18,645 nt of DNA from Larix sibirica (lineage: Eukaryota; Streptophyta; Pinopsida; Pinales; Pinaceae): assembly GCA_004151065.3 (NCBI GenBank), contig NWUY0300018907.1:19286-37930 (forward strand), given 5' to 3'. The notes below the pieces were generated by a model. It ran no database searches. It was not told where the DNA came from and saw only the letters and a list, made by a program, of their open reading frames with translations. Position 1 is the stretch's first letter. Every line of letters starts with the position of its first letter. Shown here one piece after another: positions 1-9,490 of this stretch. The position numbers were made by a program, and so were the translations under genes.

Positions 1-641
1 AAATTCCATAGGATTAAAATATTTTAGTTTAAAAATTGGCAAAATTTTCTAAATCTATATAAAATCCTTGAAATTTGAATATTTTTACAAAAATAACACC
101 AAACATTTTATGGTTGGATAACATTTGCTAAGGTTTCTACACTTTAACATAAGTATGTATCCTTAAAAATTTCCTTGTTCTTCCCAGCTCTTACTTTAAT
201 TTCCCTTCTTATTTTCTAGGCTATCCAATTTCCAATTATAGGAATATCCCTTACCAAATCTTTCCATACAAGTGAATCTTCTTGGAGAATTTTCCTTTCC
301 ACCCTAAACCATTATTCAAAGAATTTTTCTTTTAAATTTAGTTTTTCCATCCCTTTTCTCCAAAAGCCTACATTATAAATTTATTCTAAAATAGTTTTGC
401 ACCTAGGTCCATAGCGAACACATAAATAATCTTCAACCATCATTCTCCTATTTTCTTTGGGGTTTCCAATCTTGTCTATTTGACCAAAGCAATTCGTTAT
501 CCAAAGTCATTAGAAACTAAAACCATTTTATATGGTATTATTTAAAAATCCTTATGGTATATGTATAATGGACATCCAATCAACATGCATAATCTCCAAT
601 AAATGCTTAACCAACACTAATCTACCACCACTTAACAACAA
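1..641. other. AT-rich flank with no recognised feature
   Basis: This stretch is AT-rich and has stops in all frames at short spacing. I see no domain, hairpin or repeat that recurs in the window. It lies just beyond the outer edge of the 3' LTR of the minus-strand retroelement, so it is probably older host DNA or an older decayed repeat that received the insertion. The target-site duplication cannot be checked because the other outer edge of the element is lost. Confidence 0.5.
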
Positions 642-2098
642 TCTATTACAACAAAGGGTGGGTCACAAAGTTACTTCATGTCATGGGATCACACTGACCT
701 AGACCATAATCATAAGATTTGTCCCCTCTAGTGGGCCGTGTGGCACTTCGTAGGGCTTCCCCTGTCGATGGCGAGACCAACCTAGGTTGGAATCTTGGAT
801 GACGATGTTTTTTTCTTGCAGAACACTTTACACTTACTCTTGTGCAATTGTTATCTTACTTAGCCAATTATTAAGTTAACATGGTTTCGATTCAACACTT
901 AACCAAATTTATATTTATCCAACAATATAAAAGAGACACAAGAATATGAAGGTGGCCCTAAGCCGGGTGTGCCTAAAACCTTGTTAATATATAAGTTCAG
1001 ATTACAATGATAGAATAAAGAATGGGTGTACCCAAACTAGCTACCAACTTGGGATAGCACCCAATAAGCTACTCTCACTAGAAACCCCAAGAATTTTGCT
1101 CCTTCTTACAAGTCTGTCGAAATATTCTTGGTTTCCCACTGAAGCTCCCATAGGACCACTTTTTATGGCTCCTATCTTTGTACTCACAGTAACCCAAGTC
1201 TACGCACTATGACAACCTTCCTCTACGAGACATCACCTACATGGGCTCCTCTCCCAAGCTACTCTAACTTGGTGTTTGCACCCAAAGTCATCGCATTATA
1301 CCTTTTTTCTAGCATTGTCCTCAGGTCTTAATATGATGCATGCACCATCTTCCCTTGTCCAAAATGAGACTCTTTCCTCAAACTTCATCTTGCCAAGATT
1401 TGTGCTTGACTTCTACTGAATTGTAAGCCTATGTATGCCCAAAATTGCGTGTAGCATCCTGCTTGTGCCAAGGAAGTGGTGCCCTGTTGGGTGTCTCCCA
1501 AAGGGAGGGCGCACCCCCCTTGGAGTCAAACCTTTATTAGCAATCCGAAGTGATCCAGCAATTGGATCTTCCTAATTGTTCCTCGTTCTCTTCTTTATAT
1601 AGTCACTTTCCTTCTTGAGGGGTGACACCAAGGGATTCCACGTTTTTTGGTCGCATGCCCACTCTTCTTCATGTCGACTTGCTAAGGATCATTTAGTTCC
1701 CACTTGGAGTTAGATAGGGGCTCGTACCCATGTTGCTTGTCCTAGTGATGCTTCGTCACATCCACAATGCCAACGAAACATGTCCACACTTCACTTTGGT
1801 GTGCTCCTGGGATTGTCCCATAAAGCCACCAAGTCATGATGTTTGTGTCTATGTCTTTTCCAAAGTATATCGTTTCATCTGTCAAGTTTGATTTCCTTCC
1901 TAAGCATCTGAGTGTGGTTCCACCTAATGTGGGCTCCCAACTCATTCCTTTCTCCTGCATTCCAACTGATGGGTCTCTGGGATCCTACGTCAGCTCTCCT
2001 TTCCAAGTGCGCTCTTCTAGGAGTGTTGGCCAAGCTCACATGCCAAGATTTCCTGTGAGTGGAGAGTAACTGAGGTTCCACTCACTAAGGTTGTTACA
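642..2098 (-). repeat. 3' LTR (copy A) of the minus-strand retroelement
   Basis: This copy aligns along its length with 5077-6442. Shared landmarks include the stretch around 690-775 (with 5140-5235), the near-identical block 823-911, the TATA-like box at 984-995, the block around 1010-1140 and the terminal GTGGAGAGTA near 2059-2068. On the minus strand it begins TGTAACA at 2098, right after the purine tract. Its other edge near 642 is set by weak similarity to the sequence beside the primer-binding site and may be off by tens of bases. The open frames at 1742-1960, 1836-2069 and 1875-2081 lie entirely inside it and are chance frames in LTR sequence. Confidence 0.75.
984..995 (-). promoter_or_regulatory. 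TATA-like box in LTR copy A
   Basis: The minus strand reads CTTATATATTAA. The same 12 bases occur at the matching place in LTR copy B (5441-5452) although the surrounding sequence has diverged. Its position, about 1.1 kb into the LTR in the direction of transcription, would place the start of the R region a little downstream. That it is the LTR promoter is inference. Confidence 0.4.
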
Positions 2099-2107
2099 TC
2101 CTCCCCC
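2099..2107 (-). other. Polypurine tract of the LTR retroelement
   Basis: The minus strand reads GGGGGAGGA and is followed directly by TGTAACA, the apparent LTR start. A short purine run abutting the 3' LTR primes plus-strand DNA synthesis in LTR retrotransposons. It is on the correct strand and side given the primer-binding site at 5065-5076. Confidence 0.65.
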
Positions 2108-5064
2108 ACTCCAATATGTTCCCCCCTCGGAAACGTCTCCAAGTTTCCTGCTACACTTCAAAACTTATGCTACAACTGTTGTCGCTTCCAACTGCTACTG
2201 CAACCCATTTAGCTACCATGCCATCCATCCAACCTACTACTCCATCGATACATTTTCGTCTTGTTATGTCATAGTCCATTTCTAGCTCTCATGTGTCAAA
2301 CTGATTAGGTAGCTAATCCAATCATACTATGCAATTCCACGATAATGAATCCTCATGCATAAGATAAACAACTTCCCTCTTTGTTCCAGTCCTCCATGCA
2401 ATTTTTTCAAACCAAGGAAAAGTCACCACCTCTACCTCAAAATTGTCTAAGGCACTCATAATGAGAATCAAGCTCATCCGTTCAAATGTATTGGCTCTAC
2501 AAACTTACTTCTGCATTGGTACTCGATCTCACCTGATCCCCTTCGCTTCACATTTTTTGTCTATTCGTACAACACCCCTTAGCTAAGAAGACAAGGTATC
2601 CTTTCTTGAATCAACCATCACCAAAGGGACCTCTGTAACCTCTCTTTCATTCGTTTCTTCCCTTCCCAACTTGCTTCTCAAGTCCTCAAATATTGCAACA
2701 TGTCACTCTCATTTCGCTAATCCCATGTGAAGTAGAATCGTGCACAATCGTTGAAATGTCATGTGACTTACACTTCTACCACATCATTGCAATGCATTAA
2801 AGAGTTTGGTTGGTTTGAGTTCCCACTACACTCCTCAACCCTCAATCCACATGGCCACTATGAATCATCACCTCCACGATCCTGAATGTGGAGAAATGGA
2901 AAACTAGTCCTTTATGACCTACTACCTCTAGTAAGCCATTTGAAGCCTTCCTAGCATGATGAACAAGCCAGAGAATCCTCACCATTACCTGTTTACTCCC
3001 ACAACCAATGGATACACATTGCCAAACATCTCCACGTGCAGATCCAGCCTCAACCTAAGTCCAAAGGTAGGTGATCATATCCCAAGTTAGCATTTCCACG
3101 CATCCACTAGTTACATGGTGTGAAGCACCCTTCTTCATGGTTTCTCCTTTTCTACCTCCATCACATCAATAATAAATTCAAACAACTGTCTCCACCCATG
3201 AAAGTGTTCTCCCCTTTGGTTTGCTACTTTTGTCTTTCCCAAGGAGAGGATCACTCCTTCTCAAGTGTGCTAATTCACCATCCACAACTCAACACATTGC
3301 ACACCTTCCAACCATCTAAGGCCCCAATACCTCTCTTGAAAAAATTTGGGTGCACTAAGTCGTGGGAACACTTATTGCCAAAGTGCACAGCAAACCGAGT
3401 GCAACTCTATTGTGTCCCAAGCACACTGTACTCTAGGAACCCTTATTGCACCACTTCCCAAATGTATCACATGTTTATCGAAATCCTCCACACTTGAATC
3501 TTGTTTCCTTATGCACGAAGTATACCAAGTCATGCACTCATCCCTCCTAAACCAGCGCATTGCTTCAATGTCCACCCGACAATCTACCAATCCGTTGAGT
3601 TTATTATAAGGTTACCTCCATGCAGACCTCACACTCTGCACAGTGGTATGCTACCTTCTCATAGTCTGCATGGTTCATCACCTTTCCAAGTGAAATCGAC
3701 TACACTTAAGCATGAACCAGAACATTTCCACCAAGTCTAAAACCTCTCTGAGGTATTTCCATTTGTGTGCCTCACTATGGCTTCCAAAGAGCATGCCACA
3801 TCAAGTCTATCATAATGCATCTCTCTCTTACTACTTCAGGAGTCTGTCATCCTAGCCATAGACTCGTGTCCATATATTTCCCAAACAAGTGTGCCCACCT
3901 CGTGGACACCTGCGAAGTGTACTTCCTTGTGGAACCCAACAAGCTTGTTTCTTGTCCCTTAATTCATTGCCTCTACCACAAGATGTGTCTTCACCCGATT
4001 CCCCTGCCGAGACTACCCAGAAACAAGCCTCAACTAAGACTATCAAGAGGTGCAACCGGCTAAGATCTAATGAAGAGCTTCATCCCAACTTCTTCATAAG
4101 GTTTCCACCTCTTCATTAGACCTGCGTCCATTCTCTAAGACACCTTACTAAGGCACTTTGTTTCCCCTTAAGCGAACAAAGAACACTCACTTGCTCAATA
4201 TTGAGCACACTTTCACTGAAGTGTGTTGGGCGCACTTCCATTGGAGTGTGCCGGTTTTCAGGAACCCTTCTGTCAAATTTTTCAAGAGTTCGCAATTGGT
4301 TTACTGCCTACTCCAAACCTACCTGAGTTGCCTCACTGCGTTGGGTGCACTGGGCACTCCTACCAGTTTTCATTCTGCCTAAACCTTCCAACACTTCACT
4401 CTTCTCACTGAATCCAAGGATCTAGGTGCATCTCACCCATGCAACCCTACTTCCAAGTGACTCACCTCATGGGAACCCATCTACCGATGCCTACTGTGTT
4501 TTGGGAACAGTCCTACTAAGCACGCTATGTGTCGTGCACTCCATTGTCGGTGCACCTCCTGGAACCACTGTATTGACAAACCTTCTGAACTATCTTTGTG
4601 TGATGGGTGCACCCCTTCTGGGTGTGTTGTGTTCCAGGTGCATCACTTTATGGGAGATCCTCTTTAGATACATAAATTGCTTTCAACAACCTACGTTGCA
4701 CAATCCAGGCACTTATTTGTCAGTTATTGTTGCAACACCCAGTGTTCTCCCAAAGTGTCCCTGCACAACTTCGTCACCTTGAATTTATTTCAAAATTCAC
4801 TTCTTGGGTGCACTTCACCCACATGACACCCCCTCCAAGCACCCCACTTCCTCGACACCCTTTTGCTAGGTTATATTATTTATGGGCACCACACCTCTAG
4901 GTGCAATTGTGTCAGACCCCACCTCTATCTAGGCACCCTATTCCTTGTTGGGCGCACTACTTCCCAATGCAACTCTCGTTAACCATCTACTAACACGCTC
5001 ACAACTCTTGTGACCAACCTGCGGAAACTCCCTATGTCGTGGTGAAGAGCGCAAATGCTTCTTA
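2108..5064 (-). pseudogene. Internal region of the LTR element, coding-poor
   Basis: The interior carries only short open stretches. On the minus strand, about 60 codons are open at 2842-3021 and about 38 at 2583-2696, the latter with an acidic and basic composition (EDLRSK, REETNEREV). Neither matches a family I know, and they could be chance. The plus-strand frames at 3120-3497 and 4426-4782 run against the element's direction and are rich in Cys, His, Leu and Pro, as expected of CT-rich non-coding sequence. The part from 3340 to 4960 holds many degenerate copies of a GGGYGCAC motif. No gag, protease, reverse transcriptase, RNase H or integrase motif is visible. It could be a LARD-like carrier element or the eroded remains of a coding one. 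Confidence 0.5.
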
Positions 5065-5076
5065 GATCCGATACCA
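5065..5076 (-). other. Primer-binding site, initiator tRNA-Met type
   Basis: The minus strand reads TGGTATCGGATC. Plant LTR elements primed by initiator tRNA-Met carry TGGTATCAGAGC, so the first seven bases match and three of the next five differ. It lies directly next to the inner edge of LTR copy B, where a primer-binding site must be, and it fixes the minus orientation of the element. Confidence 0.65.
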
Positions 5077-6442
5077 TTTATTTCGACAGAAAAAATGTTG
5101 AAGAGTCCAAGTGATTCTTTTATTTGAGACCACTTATCACGGGCTCACACTGGCTTGACCTATAATCCTAAGCTTCGTCCCCTCAAGTGGTTTGTGTGAC
5201 ATTTCCTATGACTTCCCTTTTCGATGGTAAGACCAACTTGGGTCAGAATCCTAGCTAGATTTTCCTTTTTTTTGCATAACACATTACACTTACTCTTGTA
5301 GAATTATTATCTTACTTAGTCAATTATTCAATTAGCATGGTTGTCATTCAACACTTAACCAAATTTAAACTTAGACACAATATACAAGAGACACAAGAAT
5401 ATGAATGAGAGACCCCAAGTTGGGAATTCCTAAAGACTTTTTAATATATAAGTGTAAATTACAATGATACAATAGAGAATGGGTGAACCCAAACTGACCG
5501 CCAACCTAGGAGAGCACCCAACAAGCTAATCTTACTGGAAACCCCAAGAATTTTTCTCCTTCTTACAAGTCTATCGAACTCTCCTTGGTTTCCCCATGAA
5601 GTTCCTATAAGAACACCTATTACGGCTCCTGTCTCTACACCCATAGTCACCCAACTCCATGCACTATGCCAGTTTTCCCCTACCAGACTAAAGCTACACT
5701 ATCTTTGCTCACTAGTTGCTCTAACTTGGTGTCTGCACCTGAAGTCACCGATGTCTAACTTAGTGTCTTCACCTAAAGTCACAGATGTATTCCCTTCATC
5801 TAGCAATACGCCCAAGTCTTAATCTATTTCCTACGTTGTGTGTTCTTGCCTAAAATGAGACTTCATCTTGCCAATCTCTATGCTTAAATGCTGCCAAATT
5901 GTAAGCCTGTGTCTACCCAGACTTGTGCACAACACCCTGCATGTGCTAAGGTAGTGGTTCCCTACAAGTAGCCTCCCCCTTGGAGTTAGACCCTTCTTAA
6001 CAATCCGAACTGATCCACCAGTTGGATCTTCCTAAGTGTTCCTCATCCTCTTCCTTTTATAATTGTCTTCCTTTCCAAGGGGTGCGACCAAGGGATTCCA
6101 CCTTTTTTGGTCACATTCCCACTCTTCTTCAAGATGACTTGCTAAGGTACGTTTGGTTCCCACTTGGAGTAAGCTAGGGGATCCTACCCATGCCACTCAT
6201 CGTAGTGACACATGCTCGCATCCACCATGCTGACACCACATACCCACACTTCATTTGATCATGCTTGTGGGATTCTTGCATCGATCCACCAAGTCATGCT
6301 ATCTATTTACATGTCTTTGTCAAATTCCATCATTGCGTCTACCAGGTCCACTTGCCTGCCCAAGCATCTAGGTGTGGTGCCACCCGATATAGGAGTCTTG
6401 GGCCAAGATCCCATTCCAAGCTTACCTACAGGTGGAGAGTAG
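5077..6442 (-). repeat. 5' LTR (copy B), truncated at its outer end
   Basis: This copy matches 642-2098 with many substitutions and small indels. It stops at the GTGGAGAGTA motif (6432-6441). In copy A about 28 more bases, through TGTAACA, follow that motif, but here the sequence changes at once into copia protease coding sequence. Similarity at the inner edge fades close to the primer-binding site, so the boundary near 5077 is approximate. The open frames at 5459-5650, 6212-6442 and 6265-6468 are chance frames within the LTR. Confidence 0.75.
5441..5452 (-). promoter_or_regulatory. TATA-like box in LTR copy B
   Basis: The minus strand reads CTTATATATTAA, identical to 984-995 in the other LTR. 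As this is the 5' LTR, it would have driven transcription of the element towards lower coordinates. Confidence 0.4.
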
Positions 6443-6756
6443 TCTTGAAACTTCCCATCTTCTTGTAGAATATCCCCTTTTCCACATAACTCGATTCGAG
6501 TGTTTCCTCCCATGAGTACTTCTTGAACAAAGGATGGATACATGGAGGTGAACATGTCCTCGGATAATTCCATGTGATTTGATGCTCTAGAATCTAGGAT
6601 CCAAGTGGCTAATTTTGAAGTTGAAATTGTCACAAGTGCATGTCCTCTTTCTGGAGGAGGTCTTTGCTTGCATACTTTATCTTCATTTTCTACAAAAACC
6701 TTCTTATACCTGCAATTTTCTTCTTTGTGTGGTCCCTTTCTATAGTAGGGACACAA
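6441..6756 (-). pseudogene. Ty1/copia zinc knuckle and protease start, truncated
   Basis: The frame 6756 to 6307 opens with a retroviral-type zinc knuckle: CPYYRKGPHKEENC at residues 2-15 fits C-X2-C-X4-H-X4-C except that the second Cys is Tyr. At residues 52-62 is WILDSRASNHM, the start of a copia aspartic protease, where the catalytic D-S/T-G triad has become DSR (D at residue 55). After about residue 105 the copia sequence ends and the frame runs on into LTR copy B, so the last 44 or so residues are LTR read-through and not protein of this family. The rest of protease, integrase, reverse transcriptase and RNase H is missing. The knuckle is one frame away from the gag frame just upstream, so there is a frameshift near 6750. 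Confidence 0.85.
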
Positions 6757-7540
6757 AGGTAGCTCCTCCTCGGTCTTTCCTTCTTTGGAGGTGGTCTTGT
6801 CGTAAGAGAATTTTTGTCCCTTTTTCCTTTGTATGGAGTATTTTGCTTGCTAGCTTTATTCTTGTCCTCATTTGCTACAAGTGCATGATAATTTGGGGTC
6901 CTTTGTAGGCCCATATATGAGAGATTATATTTCTCTTTTGGAAGAGGGGAAACAAAGACATCTAAAGAATGCATGGTGAAATATGCTCCAAGTGCTTATC
7001 TAGTAGAATTAAATGAGGAGACAAAAGTACTAAATTCAAGACCTGGATTTGAAAGGATAGAAAGTACCATATGAGTGTCTTCTTTATCAATATTACACAT
7101 ATTGAGGCTACAACACGATGGATTTAAATTTGGTGAAGAACTCTTGTATGAAGTTGAACTCACTTGCACTTAGTTTCATCAACTTCACCTTCAAATGATG
7201 ACCCCTCATCTCATCTTGAGTACAGAAGAGGGAGGATAGGGTGTTCCATATTTCACTAGGGATCTTCTTTACTTGGATGTGGTAGAGAAAATATGGAGTT
7301 CAAAGAGTAACAAAGTAGACCATGAGCTTCACCTAATCGGTTAAAATACTTGGAATTTTTAACAAGAGCCATAGTTTCCATCTCTATTCCCATTGTGATC
7401 CGGTACAAACCCTTCAATCTCCATAGCATATCTACTCTTGATTTCCATTCAAATTAATTGAATGGGGTTAGGAGCTAACATGAAGGTAGATCCATGGATG
7501 CTATTTTCCTCTTTGATGGCTACAAAAGCACTTCCTCAAT
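6757..7540 (-). pseudogene. Ty1/copia gag remnant with stops and frameshifts
   Basis: Reading from about 7540 downward, pieces of a copia gag appear in order. They are an N-terminal part with STFMLAPNP (about 7495-7465); a part with YRITMG and KYFNRLGEAHGLLC (about 7410-7310); the conserved PSEIWNTL with DEMRGH (7260-7198); EFFTKFKS (about 7145-7115); HMVLSILSNPGLEFSTFVSS (about 7075-7010); and a basic linker with KGKRDK leading to the zinc knuckle. In-frame stops interrupt it near 7455, 7300, 7105 and 7000, and frame changes occur near 7265, 7105 and 6750. This matches the UBN2-type gag of plant copia elements. The start codon appears lost: the expected first codons near 7540 read GTAGCC. 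It cannot make a functional product. Confidence 0.85.
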
Positions 7541-7604
7541 CAACAAAAGTAAGATTACTACAAAAAAACCACTTAAACACTAACTAGTTCAGTATCCCCT
7601 ACTA

Positions 7605-7615
7605 CTCTCATACCA
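7605..7615 (-). other. Primer-binding site of the copia element
   Basis: The minus strand reads TGGTATGAGAG, one base different from the initiator tRNA-Met type TGGTATCAGAG. It lies about 65 bp upstream of the first gag residues, the normal spacing for a copia leader, so the 5' LTR must lie just above 7616. Confidence 0.8.
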
Positions 7616-7876
7616 TATTATATTTCAAAATATATAGATCTAGGTACATGGACTAATGATATGAAGTGAAAACCAAACCAATCATCTACATACTACGTAA
7701 TAAACAAATATCATAGACTATTACAAAAGAACTTAGAAATAAGAGAAAAAGAATGATATATTTCATGTTAACTTGAATGAGTGGTGAAGTGCAATATTTA
7801 AAGGTAATCAATTCAAATTAGGTTTGGAGGATATTAAAACTGTATATGCAGTAATGATATGATTTAGGCTTAACAA
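7616..7876 (-). repeat. Probable 5' LTR of the copia element, outer edge uncertain
   Basis: The LTR must begin beside the primer-binding site at 7615. Its outer edge is a guess: TGTTAAGCC on the minus strand at 7876 would give an LTR of about 260 bp, a plausible copia size, but no second copy exists in the window to confirm it. No matching CA end is visible by the primer-binding site, which may be due to decay. The LTR could be several hundred bases longer. Confidence 0.35.
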
Positions 7877-8985
7877 TAGGCTAAAACCCCTTAGTTAGCC
7901 ATGCTAACTCTCCTAAACTATGTTAAATTGACTGGAGACTTCACAATAACTAGTCATCTGACTGAGTGCTTAGTTAACTGATTGAATATTTAGTTAATTC
8001 GCTAAAAGAGAGTGAAAAAACCATAATTAGGACCAATAAGGTACTAATTTCTAATTTAGGGCATGAATGGTCAGTTAGGACAAAAATTACCAAATTTTTC
8101 TGACTTACTAACTAAGACAGAACTCTAGCATTCCTAAAATCAAAGAATCAATCCCTAAATCAAAGGAGGTTCCATCAAAACTAGGAATGAGTCTAGCTAG
8201 GGTGATTTTGGTGATTATGGTTTTGGTTTAAGTTCTAAATAGAATGGTTAGAGACCCTTAGAGTTTAGACGAAGCTCTAGGGTGACTTGGGTGACCAAAA
8301 TGAGTGTGGTTTGGCCCTTAGGCTTCATGACGTTAGGGTTTGAGTGACTAGAAAAGGAGGATGATGCTATAGAATTTTTTTTAGGTCTAAAAATTACTAA
8401 ATAAAAAGTTAGCATTGATACCTAAGACACACCTAAGATCTCAATCCATATGCACTTATTAAAAGTATCTTTCTTGTGAAGCCTAATATAATGAGAAGGT
8501 TTCTTCCTTATGTGACAACTATAACCCCAATGTCTTTTGAGACAATCTCTTCTTCCATGTTAACCATAAGATAAATCCCTTTATGTTATGAAATCTAGAT
8601 TATTCATGTTCCCAACCTCCAACTAGAAATATAAGTATTATCAATTTCACTCAGGATCTAACTTAACTTGGGACCTTCCCTCCATAGAAAACCATGAAAG
8701 TTCCAACATAGGATATTAAGTATGCCAAATTCCTATGTATTATTTTTTGGGGTCATTATATATAATGATATTCTTTCCATTTCTAATTATTTCCCATTGT
8801 GCTCTTATATGGCTTATTTTACCTTTAGAACATTGTTCTTTAATTTAGCTTGATGTGCTTGAATATGATCCTCATTTTTAAATATTCTTATATCTTTCTG
8901 ACTCCATATTTTGCTGAGTATTCCATATTTATGTTTAGTATATTTTACCTTTAATAGATGTAATAGCCTCTCTTTATGTTCTTAC
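7877..8985. other. AT-rich stretch, no gene recognised
   Basis: There are no long open frames and no domain in translation on either strand. The stretch 7880-8400 has loosely repeated words such as AGTTAACTGA, TTAGTTAATT and TAGGGTGA, but no clean tandem array. It may contain the outer part of the copia LTR and the eroded body or 3' end of the element that starts at 9488. A 16-bp perfect palindrome sits at 8753-8768. Confidence 0.4.
8753..8768. repeat. Perfect 16-bp palindrome
   Basis: TCATTATATATAATGA equals its own reverse complement. It lies in AT-rich DNA and may be chance; no function is implied. Confidence 0.5.
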
Positions 8986-9429
8986 CAAAGTGTACTTGGT
9001 CATGGTGTTGGTTTTGGTAGTGGCAATGGAAGGTGTTTCTGCTTCTTCTTGCTCTTGAACAACTCCTTGTAGCTTTTCCAATTCTTCTTTCTTCTTTAGA
9101 AACTCTGGCTTGACTTGAGTAATATGTGGGTGAGCTTATCTTCCTGTCATTTATCCAATTGGATGAAATTCTCTCCTAATTGCACAAGCTGCATTATTTG
9201 GTTGTCTTCATCTACCATAGCATTAGCAAGGGAGTCTCAGGATTCATCAGATTAATTATTTAGCAATGGAAATAGTTTTCTAGAGATCTCACGTTTCTTT
9301 TCCATCGCTAATTTCATCCCCTGATCATACTCTCATGATTTATCCTTCAAGTGACTATGCTCTCTTCTTGAATTTAAACCTTGATGGCATGTATTTATAA
9401 TAATCTTCCTCCTTTTTCTTTACCCATGA
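8986..9429 (-). pseudogene. Decayed charged, coiled-coil-like coding remnant
   Basis: On the minus strand one frame from about 9429 to 9100 stays readable apart from about four stops, several of them TGA. After a frame change near 9097 a second open stretch of about 35 residues contains KKKEELEKLQGVVQEQEEAE, heptad-like and strongly charged. It starts about 50 bp downstream of a primer-binding-site-like sequence (9476-9488), the place of gag in an LTR element, so it may be the gag of another retrotransposon. The second stretch also runs into TTG/GTAAGA at 8981-8988, a good splice-donor match, so a host-gene fragment is possible. I do not recognise the family. Confidence 0.4.
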
Positions 9430-9475
9430 TAGGTATGAAAATTTTTGAGAACTACATCTCGATTAAGGATTCAAT

Positions 9476-9488
9476 GGTTGTGATACCA
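9476..9488 (-). other. Third primer-binding-site-like sequence
   Basis: The minus strand reads TGGTATCACAACC, matching 11 of 13 bases of the initiator tRNA-Met type TGGTATCAGAGCC. Two bases beyond it, at 9491, the plus strand reads TGATTTG, so the LTR on the minus strand would end in CA as expected. A coding remnant follows downstream. Together these suggest the 5' end of a third minus-strand LTR element. Confidence 0.5.
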
Positions 9489-9490
9489 TA

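Larger units (their letters stand above)
642..6442 (-). mobile_element. Decayed non-autonomous LTR retrotransposon, minus orientation
   Basis: Two diverged direct copies of about 1.4 kb flank a 3 kb interior. Orientation comes from a primer-binding site reading TGGTATCGGATC on the minus strand at 5065-5076, immediately inside the right-hand copy, and a purine tract GGGGGAGGA on the minus strand at 2099-2107, immediately outside the start TGTAACA of the left-hand copy. The right copy is therefore the 5' LTR and the left copy the 3' LTR. In the interior I can find no reverse transcriptase, integrase, protease or zinc-knuckle motif in any frame, so the element looks non-autonomous or decayed beyond recognition. 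The layout with TGTAACA after a G-rich purine tract is common in plant Ty3/gypsy elements, but superfamily is not settled. In an 89-bp stretch aligned by hand (823-911 against 5279-5367) the LTRs differ at 11 positions, so the insertion is old. Confidence 0.75.

Noticed and set aside
3120-3497. Plus-strand open frame of 125 codons
   Set aside because: It lies inside the LTR element against its direction, is rich in Ser, His, Pro, Leu and Cys as expected of CT-rich non-coding DNA, and shows no domain.
4426-4782. Plus-strand open frame of 118 codons with many Cys and Leu
   Set aside because: It is antisense to the retroelement interior and overlaps the GGGYGCAC motif cluster; no signal peptide or domain pattern holds up.
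6307-6440. C-terminal 44 residues of the protease frame as protein sequence
   Set aside because: This part lies in LTR copy B and matches the LTR at 1940-2068 at DNA level, so it is read-through.
642-6442. Endogenous pararetrovirus or other virus-derived locus
   Set aside because: The LTR pair, primer-binding site and purine tract explain the structure, and no movement, coat or reverse transcriptase motif of a plant virus is visible.
6690-6974. Minus-strand 94-codon frame as a separate gene
   Set aside because: It is the C-terminal part of the copia gag in one frame, continuing past a frameshift into a wrong reading of the zinc knuckle.
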